From Chloroflexota bacterium (lineage in GTDB: Bacteria; Chloroflexota; Chloroflexia; Chloroflexales; Herpetosiphonaceae): DNA of 64,000 nt. Every line of letters starts with the position of its first letter. Position 1 is the stretch's first letter. Under the pieces are notes generated by a model that did not search any database, was not told where the DNA came from, and saw only the letters and a program-made list of their open reading frames with translations. The stretch lies in NCBI GenBank assembly GCA_020161265.1, contig JAIUOC010000002.1:558001-622000 (forward strand), written 5' to 3'. A program made the translations under genes and the position numbers. Shown here piece after piece: positions 16,783 through 26,002 of this stretch.

Positions 16783-18447
16783 ATGCTACGAGTGTCGGAT
16801 GCTCTACGGGTATTGTTACAAAACCAAACAGTGGTAGGCAATGATTGGCTACCGCCCACCAAAATTCGCTCGCTCTACTTAAATGATCCTGCCGCGATTT
16901 GGCTGGAGCATCATGGCGCGGCGCATGGCTTTGCCCCTGAAACGCTCAGTTATGCCTTTATCGATTTTCTGGCCGAAAAAGGCCATCAATTCGAGCTAGC
17001 TTGGCTGCAACGTGTCGCGCCCAATGCAGTTCAAGTTTGCGTCGAACCCTATGAAGGCCGCGAGGCTCATCGTGTCGCCCAAACCCTCGACCTGATTGAG
17101 GCTGGAACGCCCGTGATTGCCCAACCAGCCTTGTGGTGGCCCGCTGAGCGAATTTTTGGCACGCCCGATTTGATTGTGCTTAGCTCGTGGTTTCGCCAGC
17201 AATACCCTGAAATGGGGCATTTGGTCGGTGAAACTGAACATTATTTGGTGCTTGATTTGAAGTTTTCAAGCAACCTTGAAAAGCGCGAAAAAGCTGCTGA
17301 TTTGAGTTGCTACAGCGCTCAAACTCGTATGTATAGTTATATGCTAGGTCAGATTCAGGGCATCATGCCCCAACATGCCTTCTTAATTACCCGTGATCGT
17401 TTGCATAATCCAATATCGATTCCAATTGAGGCTCAGCTTGAGCAGCCGCTTGATGCTGATATTCGCCAAAACTGTGAGCGCTATTTCGAGATTGTGCGCA
17501 ATGGCGGCCAATATCTGCCATGGAACGATCCGATTGTGCAACTGAATCCGAATGTGAACGATGAACGTTGGAGCAAAGCCCGCACTCAAATTCGCCAACG
17601 CCAGCCAGGCGGCGAGATGCTGCGGCTCTGGAATATTGGGGCAGCGGCCCAACAAAAATTGGTCAAAGCTGGCATTACCACGTTGTCCAGCCTGATGAAC
17701 GCGGCCAGCCAAAGCCTACCCAAGGGCGTGATGAAGTATCCCGACCCAATGAAGGCCATTATGCAAGCCAACCATACTGGCCTTGCACAACGCGCTGAGG
17801 GCATTGCGCCAGCCGCCAAACCTTACGAGTTTTTTGTTGATTTTGAGTTTTTCAGCAATCTGAATGTGAATTTTGAGCAACAATGGCCCACGCTCCAAGG
17901 CACGCCCATGATTTTCATGATTGGGATTGGCTGGCTGGCAAATGGTCAGTGGCACTATCACGAGTGTATTGCTGAGCGTGAAGATCATCTCGCTGAACAA
18001 GCCATCTTGGCTGAATTTATTGCCGTTTTACAGGCCCAAACCAATCAGCAGCTTGATCAAGCGGTGCTTTACCATTGGCATAATGCTGAGCCAGTCGAAT
18101 GTCGCCATGCTGCGGCCCGCCATCACTTGCCCAGCGACCATCTCTTACTCAATTTGCCATGGTTCGATTTGAAAAATGTTTTGGTCGATAATGCCTGTGC
18201 TGTGCCTGGCGCGTGGGATTATTCGCTCAAGAGCATTGCCAAAGCGTTGGCAGCCCTCGATGCCCAATATGATCCAGCCTGGCCCAGCGATTTAGCCGAT
18301 GGCTCGCAAGCGCAGTTAGTTGGTTGGTATGCTTATCGCAAGCCTAATCCGCGCACTAGCCCAGAGATGCAATTGCTCAGCCGCTACTTAGAAGCCGATT
18401 GCCGCGCGACATGGAAAATTTTGGCTTGGCTACGAGCTGATGATTAA
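16783..18447 (+). CDS. RecB-like nuclease with RNase H-like domain (TM0106/YprB type)
   Basis: A 554-residue two-domain nuclease. The N-terminal half holds a PD-(D/E)xK core: GTPDLIVLSS then YLVLDLKFSS, the Asp and DxK pair expected to bind Mg2+. A short helix-hairpin-helix-like segment (LWNIGAAAQQKLVKAGITTL) follows near residue 320. The C-terminal half has a DEDD-type RNase H-like core: FFVDFEFFSNLN (DxE), a middle segment with YHWHNAEP, and the final Asp in YLEADCRATWKIL. Proteins with this architecture are annotated as TM0106-family RecB-like nucleases; their in vivo substrate is not established to my knowledge. ATG at 16783 is chosen because GAGGG precedes it; two upstream ATGs lie in a repeat. 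Confidence 0.75.
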   Translation: MLRVSDALRVLLQNQTVVGNDWLPPTKIRSLYLNDPAAIWLEHHGAAHGFAPETLSYAFIDFLAEKGHQFELAWLQRVAPNAVQVCVEPYEGREAHRVAQTLDLIEAGTPVIAQPALWWPAERIFGTPDLIVLSSWFRQQYPEMGHLVGETEHYLVLDLKFSSNLEKREKAADLSCYSAQTRMYSYMLGQIQGIMPQHAFLITRDRLHNPISIPIEAQLEQPLDADIRQNCERYFEIVRNGGQYLPWNDPIVQLNPNVNDERWSKARTQIRQRQPGGEMLRLWNIGAAAQQKLVKAGITTLSSLMNAASQSLPKGVMKYPDPMKAIMQANHTGLAQRAEGIAPAAKPYEFFVDFEFFSNLNVNFEQQWPTLQGTPMIFMIGIGWLANGQWHYHECIAEREDHLAEQAILAEFIAVLQAQTNQQLDQAVLYHWHNAEPVECRHAAARHHLPSDHLLLNLPWFDLKNVLVDNACAVPGAWDYSLKSIAKALAALDAQYDPAWPSDLADGSQAQLVGWYAYRKPNPRTSPEMQLLSRYLEADCRATWKILAWLRADD

Positions 18448-18541
18448 TAATGTTAATAGATAGGCCATAGTTTGCTGGTTTCATGGCGACAACGACTATG
18501 CTAGATTGAGCAGCAGTTGTTGTGGAAAGGAATCGCTGGCT

Positions 18542-18988
18542 ATGCAAAAATTACTCCCACCAAGGCTCTTTTTGTTGACGATTGGCCTGATGCTAGCATT
18601 ACGCTGGCTTTGGCCAATTGCGCTTTTAGTGCCAACACCGTTCAATTGGCTTGGTTTGGTGATTGGGGTTGCTGGGTTGGCCGTCGCAATCAGCAGTGCC
18701 CGCCATTTTCGCCAAATTGGCACGAATATTATGACCTTTGGCCAGCCTGATCGCTTGGTGATCTCTGGTTGGTTTCGTTGGAGTCGCAACCCAATGTATT
18801 TGGGCTTTGGCCTCAGTTTATTGGGCATTGCCCTGTTGCTTGGCGCGGCAATCTCGAATTTAGTGCTGGTTATCGCGTTCGTCATTATTGTTGATCGTTG
18901 GTATATTGCCTTTGAAGAGCGGGCGATGTTAGCAAATTTTGGCGAGCAGTACACCGCCTATCAAGCCCAAACCCGCCGCTGGATTTAA
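18542..18988 (+). CDS. Isoprenylcysteine methyltransferase-like membrane protein
   Basis: A 148-residue protein with four to five hydrophobic segments and the ICMT/PEMT signature SGWFRWSRNPMYLGFGLSLLG, followed by FEERAMLANFGEQYTAYQ. Members are integral membrane methyltransferases using S-adenosylmethionine; bacterial relatives act on lipids or are of unknown substrate. The ATG at 18542 has a purine-rich GGAAAGGA about 12 bases upstream, a rather long spacing. The gene ends in a bidirectional terminator. A 152-residue frame on the opposite strand is a shadow. Confidence 0.75.
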   Translation: MQKLLPPRLFLLTIGLMLALRWLWPIALLVPTPFNWLGLVIGVAGLAVAISSARHFRQIGTNIMTFGQPDRLVISGWFRWSRNPMYLGFGLSLLGIALLLGAAISNLVLVIAFVIIVDRWYIAFEERAMLANFGEQYTAYQAQTRRWI

Positions 18989-18990
18989 AT

Positions 18991-19024
18991 AAATTGGGCT
19001 GCACGCCGCTGGGCAGCCCAATTT
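18991..19024. terminator. Bidirectional terminator
   Basis: A perfect 12-bp stem, AAATTGGGCTGC (18991-19002) with GCAGCCCAATTT (19013-19024), and 10-base loop lie between two convergent genes. The A/T ends serve as the T-tract in each direction. Confidence 0.8.
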
Positions 19025-19026
19025 AA

Positions 19027-20460
19027 CTATTCAGCTTGTAATACCAAATGTTTCCACGGAGCCAATGCTACCTCGCGAATTTTGCCCTCGGCCACGCTAT
19101 ACAGTTCGCCAGTTTGCACATCGCGATAATGGGCAACGCTTGGTAATTGGGCATGCAACGGCAAATCAAGCGTCCAAGGCGTTTCATTATTATTTAGTAC
19201 AATCACAAATTGGCCTTGATCATCCCAACGGGCACAAGCAAAAATATTCATATCGTTGTCGGCAAACAGTGTCGCATAATGGCCTGTGCGCAAGGCTGTA
19301 TGCTCATGACGAAACTTAACCCAGCGTTTAGTCCAAGCTTGAAGCTCAGTCTGCCAGGTTTGCGGTTGATCCCACGGGAAACAGCGCCGACAATCGGGAT
19401 CTTTGCCGCCATGCAAGCCAATTTCATCGCCATAATAGATACATGGCGCACCAGGAAAGATTAATTTGAACAAAACCGCTAATTTCATGCGCTCTAAAGC
19501 CCATTTACCAGCTTCTTCGGCCACACTCAAAAATCGCGCAGTATCGTGCGAGCCAAGCAAATTAAATTGGACATAGGTCACTTGCGGCTGATAGCGTACA
19601 ATTAAATGGTCGATCCCAGCCGCAAAATCAGCGGCACGTACCCGATAGCTGGCAAAGAAATCGGTGCATAAATCGCGAAACAGATAATTCATCACTGCAT
19701 CAAATTGATCGCCTTGCAGCCAAGCTGAGCCATCAGTCCAAATTTCGCCCACAATATAGGCTTCAGGATTAATATCTTTGACAATTGTGCGAAACTCACG
19801 CCAAAAGTTATGATCCTCAATTTCATTTGGCACATCCAAGCGCCAACCATCAATGCCTAATTCAATCCAATAGCGAGCTACATCAAGCAAATATTTGCGT
19901 ACCGCCGGATTATCGGTGTTGAATTTGGGCAACTCGCGAAAATCCCACCAAGTACGATAATTAGCGGCATAGCGCGATTCATAGGGATGAATTGGAAAGC
20001 GCGAGATATGAAACCAATTGGTGTAGGGCGAGTGCACACCATTTTCAATTACATCGTGAAAGGCAAAAAAGCCGCGACCACAATGATTAAACACCGCATC
20101 AAGAATAACTTTAATTCCACGGCGATGAGCTTCATTCAATAAAGTTTTAAAGGTTTCTAGCGTACCAAAATGCGGATCGATTTTAAAATAATCGAAGGTA
20201 TTATATTTATGTGAAGTTGTGGCTTGAAAAATTGGGTTGAGATACAGCGCATTAATGCCCAAATCGACTAAATAATCAAGCTTATCGATAATTCCTTGTA
20301 GATCGCCGCCCATATAATTATGTAAGGTTGGGCTTGTACCCCAAGGTTGCGCATTTGCCGGATCATTGGTTCGATCACCATTGGCAAAGCGCTCAGGGAA
20401 AATCTGATAAAAGACGGCATGTTTGACCCAATCGGGCGTTTGCCAATCGCTGGTTGTCAT
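19027..20460 (-). CDS. GH13 alpha-glucan hydrolase (cyclomaltodextrinase/neopullulanase-like)
   Basis: A 477-residue GH13 enzyme beginning TPDWVKHAVFYQIFPERFANGD, a start typical of the cyclomaltodextrinase/neopullulanase group but without their N-terminal CBM34 domain. Conserved regions are LDAVFNHCG, GIDGWRLDVPNE (nucleophile Asp), YIVGEIW (acid/base Glu) and NLLGSHDTARF (stabilising Asp), then [13 protein letters not shown]. No signal peptide is seen, so it likely degrades imported maltodextrins or cyclodextrins inside the cell, yielding maltose that TreS could use. ATG at 20460 is preceded by CAGGAG. The exact specificity within the subfamily is uncertain. Confidence 0.88.
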   Translation of the reverse strand: MTTSDWQTPDWVKHAVFYQIFPERFANGDRTNDPANAQPWGTSPTLHNYMGGDLQGIIDKLDYLVDLGINALYLNPIFQATTSHKYNTFDYFKIDPHFGTLETFKTLLNEAHRRGIKVILDAVFNHCGRGFFAFHDVIENGVHSPYTNWFHISRFPIHPYESRYAANYRTWWDFRELPKFNTDNPAVRKYLLDVARYWIELGIDGWRLDVPNEIEDHNFWREFRTIVKDINPEAYIVGEIWTDGSAWLQGDQFDAVMNYLFRDLCTDFFASYRVRAADFAAGIDHLIVRYQPQVTYVQFNLLGSHDTARFLSVAEEAGKWALERMKLAVLFKLIFPGAPCIYYGDEIGLHGGKDPDCRRCFPWDQPQTWQTELQAWTKRWVKFRHEHTALRTGHYATLFADNDMNIFACARWDDQGQFVIVLNNNETPWTLDLPLHAQLPSVAHYRDVQTGELYSVAEGKIREVALAPWKHLVLQAE

Positions 20461-20524
20461 AGCTACTCCTGTTGATCGTGGCTTCGCAGCGTATGGTACC
20501 ACAAGCGATTAGCCCTAATACAAA

Positions 20525-20552
20525 ATCGGCATGGATACGAATCCATGCCGAT
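20525..20552 (-). terminator. Terminator of the P450 gene
   Basis: A perfect 12-bp stem, ATCGGCATGGAT (20525-20536) with ATCCATGCCGAT (20541-20552), and a 4-base loop lie 22 bases past the P450 stop. On the minus strand it is followed by TTTTG. Confidence 0.75.
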
Positions 20553-20573
20553 CAACGCGTTAACTCAATTAAT

Positions 20574-21944
20574 TTAGCTATTACGGCGGGCGACCAAGCG
20601 CAATTTGAAGCTACTGTCGGGGGCTGGGGTTGGAGCAAAAACTTTCTTCAATTTATAATCGATTGGATCAGCTTCGAATTTGGCATAGTGCAATAATGCA
20701 GCGGTGGTCAGCATAATTTGCACTTCGGCTAGGCCAGCGCCCAAACAGGTGTGCGAGCCAGTGCTAAATGGTGCGAATGCCCCAGGAATGCGGTGCTCAT
20801 TACGCGGAGCCAGATAGCGATCAATATCGAATTTTTCTGGCTCAGGGTGGAGTTCGGGCAAGAAATGGCCGACCGTCGTTGCCACCAAAGTGCGTGCGCC
20901 TGCATCAACCCGATAGCCACCAAATTCAAACGGAGCTTTGACGGTGCGTGGCACGGCTGGCGCGATTGGATACATGCGGAAATTTTCGAGCACTACGCGA
21001 TGCAACACTTCCATTTTGCGCAAATCGGCTGGATCGGGCACACCATTAGCAAACAGTGCATCGGCTTCAGCCTCAACTTGTTCGTATAGTTCTGGCTTAG
21101 TGGTCAGCACATACAACAAGAACGCCATCGTGTTGGCAACCGTATCCAAACCTGCGATGTATGGACCCAAGGCGGTCATGACCAAATCGCCCTCAGGCAT
21201 TAAGCTAGGATCATTGGTTGCAGCGATAATATCGTCGATCAGGCTGGGCGGGCGGTTGGCATCACGTGCGCCGCTACGATGGGCTTTCAGCACCTGCTTG
21301 CTTAATTCCAAGCTGCGGTCGCGAGCACGGCGATATTCAGGCAACATGCGCAAAATGCCTGGGCGTTGGCGCGTGATGTGGGTCATGAGGGCGATTCGGA
21401 CAAATGTCCGCACATCATCAATATAATCACCTGGGCCTTGGCCCGCAATCAACATCCCCAATTCATCGGTAATCAAGCGTTGGAGTTGGGTTACCGTAGC
21501 TTTCGATGTGCCAACCTGCCATTGATCCAAAAAGCCATGAACGACCTTGAGCACTTCGGGAAATTGCGTTTCAATCGTTTGGCGGCTATAACCGCGTTTT
21601 TGCAAGGCTCGCAAGCGCGAATGCTGCTCACCATCAACGCTGATCAGCGATTTCGAAGCACCCATTTCACTATCCAACGAGTGCCAAGTATCCCATGAGC
21701 TAAAATGCTTGGTGCCTTCACGGGCTAAAAAGAGGCAGGCCTCAGGTCCAGCCAAGATAGTAAATTTATTGTTGAGGGCTTTGACGCGAAAAATCGGGCC
21801 AAATTTTTGATATTGCTTAACGAAAAAATCAATTGGATCGCTGAGCATTGCCTGCAAACTACCCACCAAAAACGAGCCATCGGCAACCGGGGGCAATGGC
21901 GCATCGGTTGGGCCACTCTTCCAGAGCATCTGTTGAACAGTCAT
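20574..21944 (-). CDS. Cytochrome P450
   Basis: A 456-residue soluble bacterial P450 monooxygenase. Diagnostic elements are the I-helix oxygen-binding motif YIAGLDTVANT, the K-helix ExxR as ENFRMYP, and the heme-ligand loop FSTGSHTCLGAGLAE, which matches FxxGxHxCxG with the axial Cys. It lacks an N-terminal anchor. The ATG at 21944 has GGAGG eight bases upstream. No ferredoxin, reductase or biosynthetic cluster is adjacent, so redox partner and substrate are unknown. It is flanked by its own terminator and a 387-base upstream gap, so it is probably monocistronic. Confidence 0.93.
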   Translation of the reverse strand: MTVQQMLWKSGPTDAPLPPVADGSFLVGSLQAMLSDPIDFFVKQYQKFGPIFRVKALNNKFTILAGPEACLFLAREGTKHFSSWDTWHSLDSEMGASKSLISVDGEQHSRLRALQKRGYSRQTIETQFPEVLKVVHGFLDQWQVGTSKATVTQLQRLITDELGMLIAGQGPGDYIDDVRTFVRIALMTHITRQRPGILRMLPEYRRARDRSLELSKQVLKAHRSGARDANRPPSLIDDIIAATNDPSLMPEGDLVMTALGPYIAGLDTVANTMAFLLYVLTTKPELYEQVEAEADALFANGVPDPADLRKMEVLHRVVLENFRMYPIAPAVPRTVKAPFEFGGYRVDAGARTLVATTVGHFLPELHPEPEKFDIDRYLAPRNEHRIPGAFAPFSTGSHTCLGAGLAEVQIMLTTAALLHYAKFEADPIDYKLKKVFAPTPAPDSSFKLRLVARRNS

Positions 21945-22331
21945 AACACCTCCGCAAATCCTTAACAATAGTTGACACCGCTCCTATCACTATAACACGA
22001 ACCAAATAGCCTTGACTAGCGGCGAACTGCCCAAATTGAGGTCTCGGTTATTTATTAAAATCTCATTCCTTAGCCCTTGAATCACGATACTGTGAGATAT
22101 TGCGTTTATGCCAATCCCCAAGTTTGATGTACTTTAATTCGTACTTTCAATGACTGCTCCCTGATCCCTCATCCCTTCGTGCTCTTCGTGTTCTTCGTGG
22201 TTACCGTTACCAAACCTGATTTGAATTAATATTTGATGTGGATATCCGACTTAGGGCGGTAGTGAGTTGGGGTAAAATCAACGATACTAACAAGGTCATA
22301 AACAGCAAATCTGAGCTACTTGGGGTGAATT
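21945..22331. other. Divergent intergenic region
   Basis: A 387-base gap between the P450 and an ABC exporter gene. It contains a TGATCCC/CTCATCCC block and a 9-base CTTCGTG-type reiteration (22174-22202), both members of the recurring repeat families. ACTATA at 21989-21994 may be the -10 box of the P450 gene read on the minus strand. No reading frame with a ribosome-binding site was seen. Confidence 0.55.
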
Positions 22332-24140
22332 ATGGGCTTTATTATGGATGGGCTTGATGCCGAGGCCTATGACCGGACGTATACCGATGGTCAGTTATTG
22401 CGCCGCATCATGCGCTATTTCTCGCCGCAACGCCGCGCCATGGCGATTGCAGCGGGAGCAATTTTTTTGAATGCAGTGCTGGATACAGCCTTACCAATTT
22501 TTGTTTCAATCAGTATCGATCAGCTTCAAGTTGACCGTAGCCTGAGCACCTTCATCTATTTGGCGGTTGGCTTGAGCCTGATTGCCACCCTCGCATGGGT
22601 CTTTAATGCAGTTCGCCAGCAACTTTCAAGCCGCGCTGTAGGCGATGTCGTTCTCGCCTTGCGCGAAGATGCCTGCGATGCGGTGCTTGAGCGCGACATG
22701 TCATTCTACGATACCTTTCAATCGGGCAAGGTGGTTAGTCGGGTCAACTCCGATACCCAAGCCTTTTCGCAGGTGATGACCCTAACCCTCGATCTGCTCA
22801 GCCGCTTGTTGCTGGTCAGTTTGTTGATTGGCTACCTGTTTACGATTGATGTGAAACTGACTTTTACCCTGCTGGGTTTTGCGCCAATTATCTTTTTGTT
22901 TGCGTTGGGCTTCCGCAAAATTGCCCGCCGCACAATTACTCAATCACGCCGCATGACCGCGACTGTCAGCAGCCATATCCAAGAAACGGTCAGTGGCATT
23001 GGCGTGGCCAAAACGTTTCGCCAAGAGCCAGTGATTTATAGTGAGTTTCATGAAGTTAACGAAAAATCGCGCAGCGTCAACCAAAAAACTCGCTTTGTGT
23101 TTAGTAGCATCTTCCCATTGATGAACGGCTTGGCGGGGATTGGCACGGCTTTGCTGGTTTACTGGGGCGCAGTTTCGGTCAATAACGAAAGTTTAAGCAT
23201 TGGCGATTGGTTCTTATTCGTCCAAGGCTTGACCATGTTTTGGTTCCCTCTGACCAGTATTGCCTCATTTTGGAGCCAATTTCAACTTGGTTTGGCCGCA
23301 GGCGAACGAGTTTTTGCCCTGATCGATGCAGAATCGAATGTGGTTCAAAATAATAATCGCAAACTCACGCCTGTGCGTGGTCGCATCAACTTCAAGCAAG
23401 TTAATTTCAGCTACACCCCCGATGAGCCAGTGTTGCGCAATTTCTCCCTGGAAATTCAGCCAGGTGAAACGATTGCTTTAGTTGGGCATACAGGCTCTGG
23501 TAAATCGAGCATCGCTAAACTAATTGCCCGTTTCTATGAGTTTCAGCATGGCACGATTGAAATTGATGGCGTGGATATTCGCGAGCTTGATCTTGGCGAT
23601 TATCGCAGCCAACTAGGAATTGTGACCCAAACGCCATTTTTATTCGATGGCAATGTGCGTGAGAATATTCGCTATGGCAAGCCCGATGCCTCTGATGAAG
23701 AAGTGCAAACTGTGGCACGCTTGGTTGGCGGCGGCGATTGGCTGGGCAGCTTGCCGAATGGCCTTGATACCGATGTTGGTGAGCGTGGCGGCAATCTCTC
23801 GCTTGGCCAACGCCAATTGGTGGCCTTAGCCCGCGTGTTGTTGCAAAATCCAGCGATTGTGATTTTGGATGAAGCGACTGCCAGTATCGATCCGCTGACC
23901 GAAGCCTTGATTCAAGAAGGGCTTGATGTAATTTTGCAAGATCGTACAGCGATTGTGATTGCCCACCGCCTTTCGACCGTGCGCCATGCCGACCGGATTA
24001 TTGTGCTGCGCAAGGGCGAAATTATCGAAACTGGTAGCCACGAAGGCCTGCTCGATCAAGCTGGTCATTATGCCGAATTGTATAACACCTATTTCCGCCA
24101 CCAAAGCCTTGAGTATATTGAGTCGGGAGTAAGAGCATAG
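22332..24140 (+). CDS. ABC exporter, fused membrane and ATPase domains
   Basis: A 602-residue half-transporter of the type IV ABC (MsbA/lipid-drug) exporter class that works as a dimer. Six transmembrane segments occupy about residues 35-325. The nucleotide-binding domain has Walker A VGHTGSGKSS, Q-loop TQTPFLFD, signature LSLGQRQ, Walker B IVILDEATASIDP and the H-loop IVIAHRLSTVRHADR. Family members export lipids, drugs or peptides; nothing here fixes the substrate. GGGGTG precedes the ATG at 22332, and a second ATG four codons later is also possible. The gene is not linked to another half-transporter, so a homodimer is likely. Confidence 0.9.
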   Translation: MGFIMDGLDAEAYDRTYTDGQLLRRIMRYFSPQRRAMAIAAGAIFLNAVLDTALPIFVSISIDQLQVDRSLSTFIYLAVGLSLIATLAWVFNAVRQQLSSRAVGDVVLALREDACDAVLERDMSFYDTFQSGKVVSRVNSDTQAFSQVMTLTLDLLSRLLLVSLLIGYLFTIDVKLTFTLLGFAPIIFLFALGFRKIARRTITQSRRMTATVSSHIQETVSGIGVAKTFRQEPVIYSEFHEVNEKSRSVNQKTRFVFSSIFPLMNGLAGIGTALLVYWGAVSVNNESLSIGDWFLFVQGLTMFWFPLTSIASFWSQFQLGLAAGERVFALIDAESNVVQNNNRKLTPVRGRINFKQVNFSYTPDEPVLRNFSLEIQPGETIALVGHTGSGKSSIAKLIARFYEFQHGTIEIDGVDIRELDLGDYRSQLGIVTQTPFLFDGNVRENIRYGKPDASDEEVQTVARLVGGGDWLGSLPNGLDTDVGERGGNLSLGQRQLVALARVLLQNPAIVILDEATASIDPLTEALIQEGLDVILQDRTAIVIAHRLSTVRHADRIIVLRKGEIIETGSHEGLLDQAGHYAELYNTYFRHQSLEYIESGVRA

Positions 24141-24310
24141 AGCAAAGAACATAGAACATAGGGTAATGAAAGACAAAATTTATCCACGAAGGACATGAAG
24201 AGTACGAAACTAGGGATAAAAGCATAGAACATACGTGTAATGGTTCATATCCAAGCGCTGGCGGAGCGCGGCGCGACCTCATCGCCGCGCCGCCCATAGT
24301 GCGGGTTGAG
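24135..24310. repeat. Reiterated blocks after the ABC exporter gene
   Basis: A CATAGAA-type block (24136-24162) and a CACGAAGGACATGAAG block (24183-24208) follow the stop codon, then a second short CATAGAA copy near 24222 and a GC-rich stretch (24253-24300). No gene is seen. Confidence 0.65.
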
Positions 24311-24363
24311 GCGGTATGGAGTGGTGCGGTGGGTGTGGACGGGAGCATAAGCGAGGGTTTTCG

Positions 24364-24831
24364 ATGCTTTGGTATCTCTTTATAATTGGGATCGGCTTAA
24401 TTGCATGGATCAGCCTATGTTATGGTTATGCATTTTTCAAAACAAAAATTCGCTGGTTTTTGCTGCATAGTTTGCGCTGGATCTGCATTGGTCAATATTT
24501 TGCCCTGTTGCTCTATCTGATGCTGATTGGGGTTTTACCACTGGCCTATCGTGAATTAATTGTTGTTGCAATGATTGGGTTCATCATTGCGCGAAAACAT
24601 GTGCCAATGTTGCGTAATGTTTATACCGAGGGGCCATATCGGACACGAGATATGTTGTTTTTTCGCATTTATGAACCAGCCATTGATTCAGAACAAGGAC
24701 TTTTTGTACCATTTCATGCCGCGGTCGATTTTGGGGCACAACGTCAGTTACGCACCCAGTTGCTACTCCATGGGGCAATGATTCTGATTAATTGTCTGAT
24801 TCTTTATGGTGCATTTTTGTTGGCCGATTAA
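24364..24831 (+). CDS. Small membrane protein of unknown function (155 aa)
   Basis: A 155-residue protein with four hydrophobic segments: MLWYLFIIGIGLIAWIS, WICIGQYFALLLYLMLIG, ELIVVAMIGFIIA and a C-terminal LLLHGAMILINCLILYGAF. A soluble loop of about 50 residues (KHVPMLRNVYTEG, then MLFFRIYEPAIDSEQG) lies between the last two. I do not recognise the family. ATG at 24364 has GAGGG eight bases upstream, and the gene ends in a bidirectional terminator, which supports it being real. It stands alone between repeats and the convergent reductase gene. Confidence 0.65.
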   Translation: MLWYLFIIGIGLIAWISLCYGYAFFKTKIRWFLLHSLRWICIGQYFALLLYLMLIGVLPLAYRELIVVAMIGFIIARKHVPMLRNVYTEGPYRTRDMLFFRIYEPAIDSEQGLFVPFHAAVDFGAQRQLRTQLLLHGAMILINCLILYGAFLLAD

Positions 24832-24835
24832 TACA

Positions 24836-24869
24836 AAGCAGCGCCTTACAACCTAGCAAGGCGCTGCTT
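24836..24869. terminator. Bidirectional terminator
   Basis: A perfect 12-bp stem, AAGCAGCGCCTT (24836-24847) with AAGGCGCTGCTT (24858-24869), and a 10-base loop separate two convergent genes. Confidence 0.8.
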
Positions 24870-24875
24870 GATCGA

Positions 24876-25940
24876 TTAATTTAATTCCACCCCAAGCTGC
24901 TGCATACGACCCAAAGCATAGACCAATTTTGGTGCTGTCTCAGGAAAATAAATGCCTGGCGCAAACGCTTGGCTACCATCTAGCCCTAACATTGTTTCAA
25001 GTTGAATCACCGCGCCTACTGCCGTCAGGTGGGTTTGGCCTTGACGATCAACAATTGTTTTGGTCAATTGCTGGGCCTTACCAGCATGATCACGCCCGCT
25101 GATCTGCCACACCAATTCATGGGCCGCGCCCTTGCCAGGATTGTAAAGCAAGGCATGGCGCAAACGATCAAAGCGCCGATGCATCAACAATTTCCACACG
25201 CCAGAACGCGCCAAGCCCAACAACAAACCCATGGTCAAACGATCATCAAAGGTGATGCGGGCCGAAACACTCGCAGCCTTGGTGCTTTGCGGCAATGTCC
25301 ATTGATCAGGCGTATCAAAGCGATAGGTTTTGGCGCGATAGCCATTGGGAAAGGTCACGGTTTGCGGCTCAGTATACGGGTAAACCTCTCTTGGCTGATG
25401 TTTTTCAGTGATGGTAAACGGCGTAGTAATATGCTCCATATATTCAATTGAATTTGGCCCAGCTTTATCCTTGAGCGAAAACAGCACATGCAAATCCATC
25501 TGTTCGGTTTGGGCTAATTGCTGGGTTGCCGCAAACGCCACCACACTGGCCAAGCCCGCCATCCAATGCGAGGCAAATAGCAACGGAGCCTTCAGAGTGT
25601 TGCGATCAATCCCATCCAAGGTTCGTTGTAAACGTGATGTCCAACGGGTGATATCAACCATGGGAATCCCACGGGCCACTGCTTCTTGCAACACATAATC
25701 ATGTGGGTCATTGACAGCATTGATAATCGCCTGTGGTTGCAATGCCGCCAATGGTTGCGGCTTGAGCACATCGATCGCCGCCGCGCTGGTTGGCCCACCA
25801 AGTTCGGCGACCAATTGCTGAGCTTGCTGCGGGTTACGCCCCGCCAAAATCAACGGCAGATCAGGGTGACTCTGACGCAAAATCTGGGCAATCTGCGACC
25901 CAACCACGCCATAACCACCCAAAATAACGATTGCTTGCAT
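24876..25940 (-). CDS. Saccharopine dehydrogenase-like NAD(P)-binding reductase
   Basis: A 354-residue protein with an N-terminal Rossmann domain: MQAIVILGGYGVVGSQIAQ (GxGxxG variant), a second strand LILAGRNPQQAQQL with the NADP-selecting Arg, and AAIDVLKP. The rest resembles saccharopine dehydrogenase/trans-acting enoyl reductase-like proteins that bind NAD(P)H; the reaction is unknown. ATG at 25940 has AAGGAG upstream. It lies 62 bases downstream of an ArsR-type regulator on the same strand. The gap contains a sequence nearly repeated upstream of the regulator (25965-25986 versus 26310-26331), so regulator control of both genes is inferred. Confidence 0.8.
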   Translation of the reverse strand: MQAIVILGGYGVVGSQIAQILRQSHPDLPLILAGRNPQQAQQLVAELGGPTSAAAIDVLKPQPLAALQPQAIINAVNDPHDYVLQEAVARGIPMVDITRWTSRLQRTLDGIDRNTLKAPLLFASHWMAGLASVVAFAATQQLAQTEQMDLHVLFSLKDKAGPNSIEYMEHITTPFTITEKHQPREVYPYTEPQTVTFPNGYRAKTYRFDTPDQWTLPQSTKAASVSARITFDDRLTMGLLLGLARSGVWKLLMHRRFDRLRHALLYNPGKGAAHELVWQISGRDHAGKAQQLTKTIVDRQGQTHLTAVGAVIQLETMLGLDGSQAFAPGIYFPETAPKLVYALGRMQQLGVELN

Positions 25941-25964
25941 TGCTAGCTCCTTGTAATATATCGT

Positions 25965-25986
25965 CATTTCGGAATATAACGATATG
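25965..25986. promoter_or_regulatory. Putative ArsR-type operator, site 1
   Basis: CATTTCGG, a 7-base AT-rich middle, and CGATATG. Of 22 positions, 16 match site 2 without gaps. It also sits within an inverted repeat ATATCGT/ACGATAT. Located just upstream of the reductase gene. Confidence 0.5.
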
Positions 25987-26002
25987 TTTGATAAAAAAAT
26001 AA

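Noticed and set aside
18496..18954. 152-codon minus-strand frame
   Set aside because: Antisense to the methyltransferase-like membrane protein, whose RNPMYLGF motif identifies the true strand.
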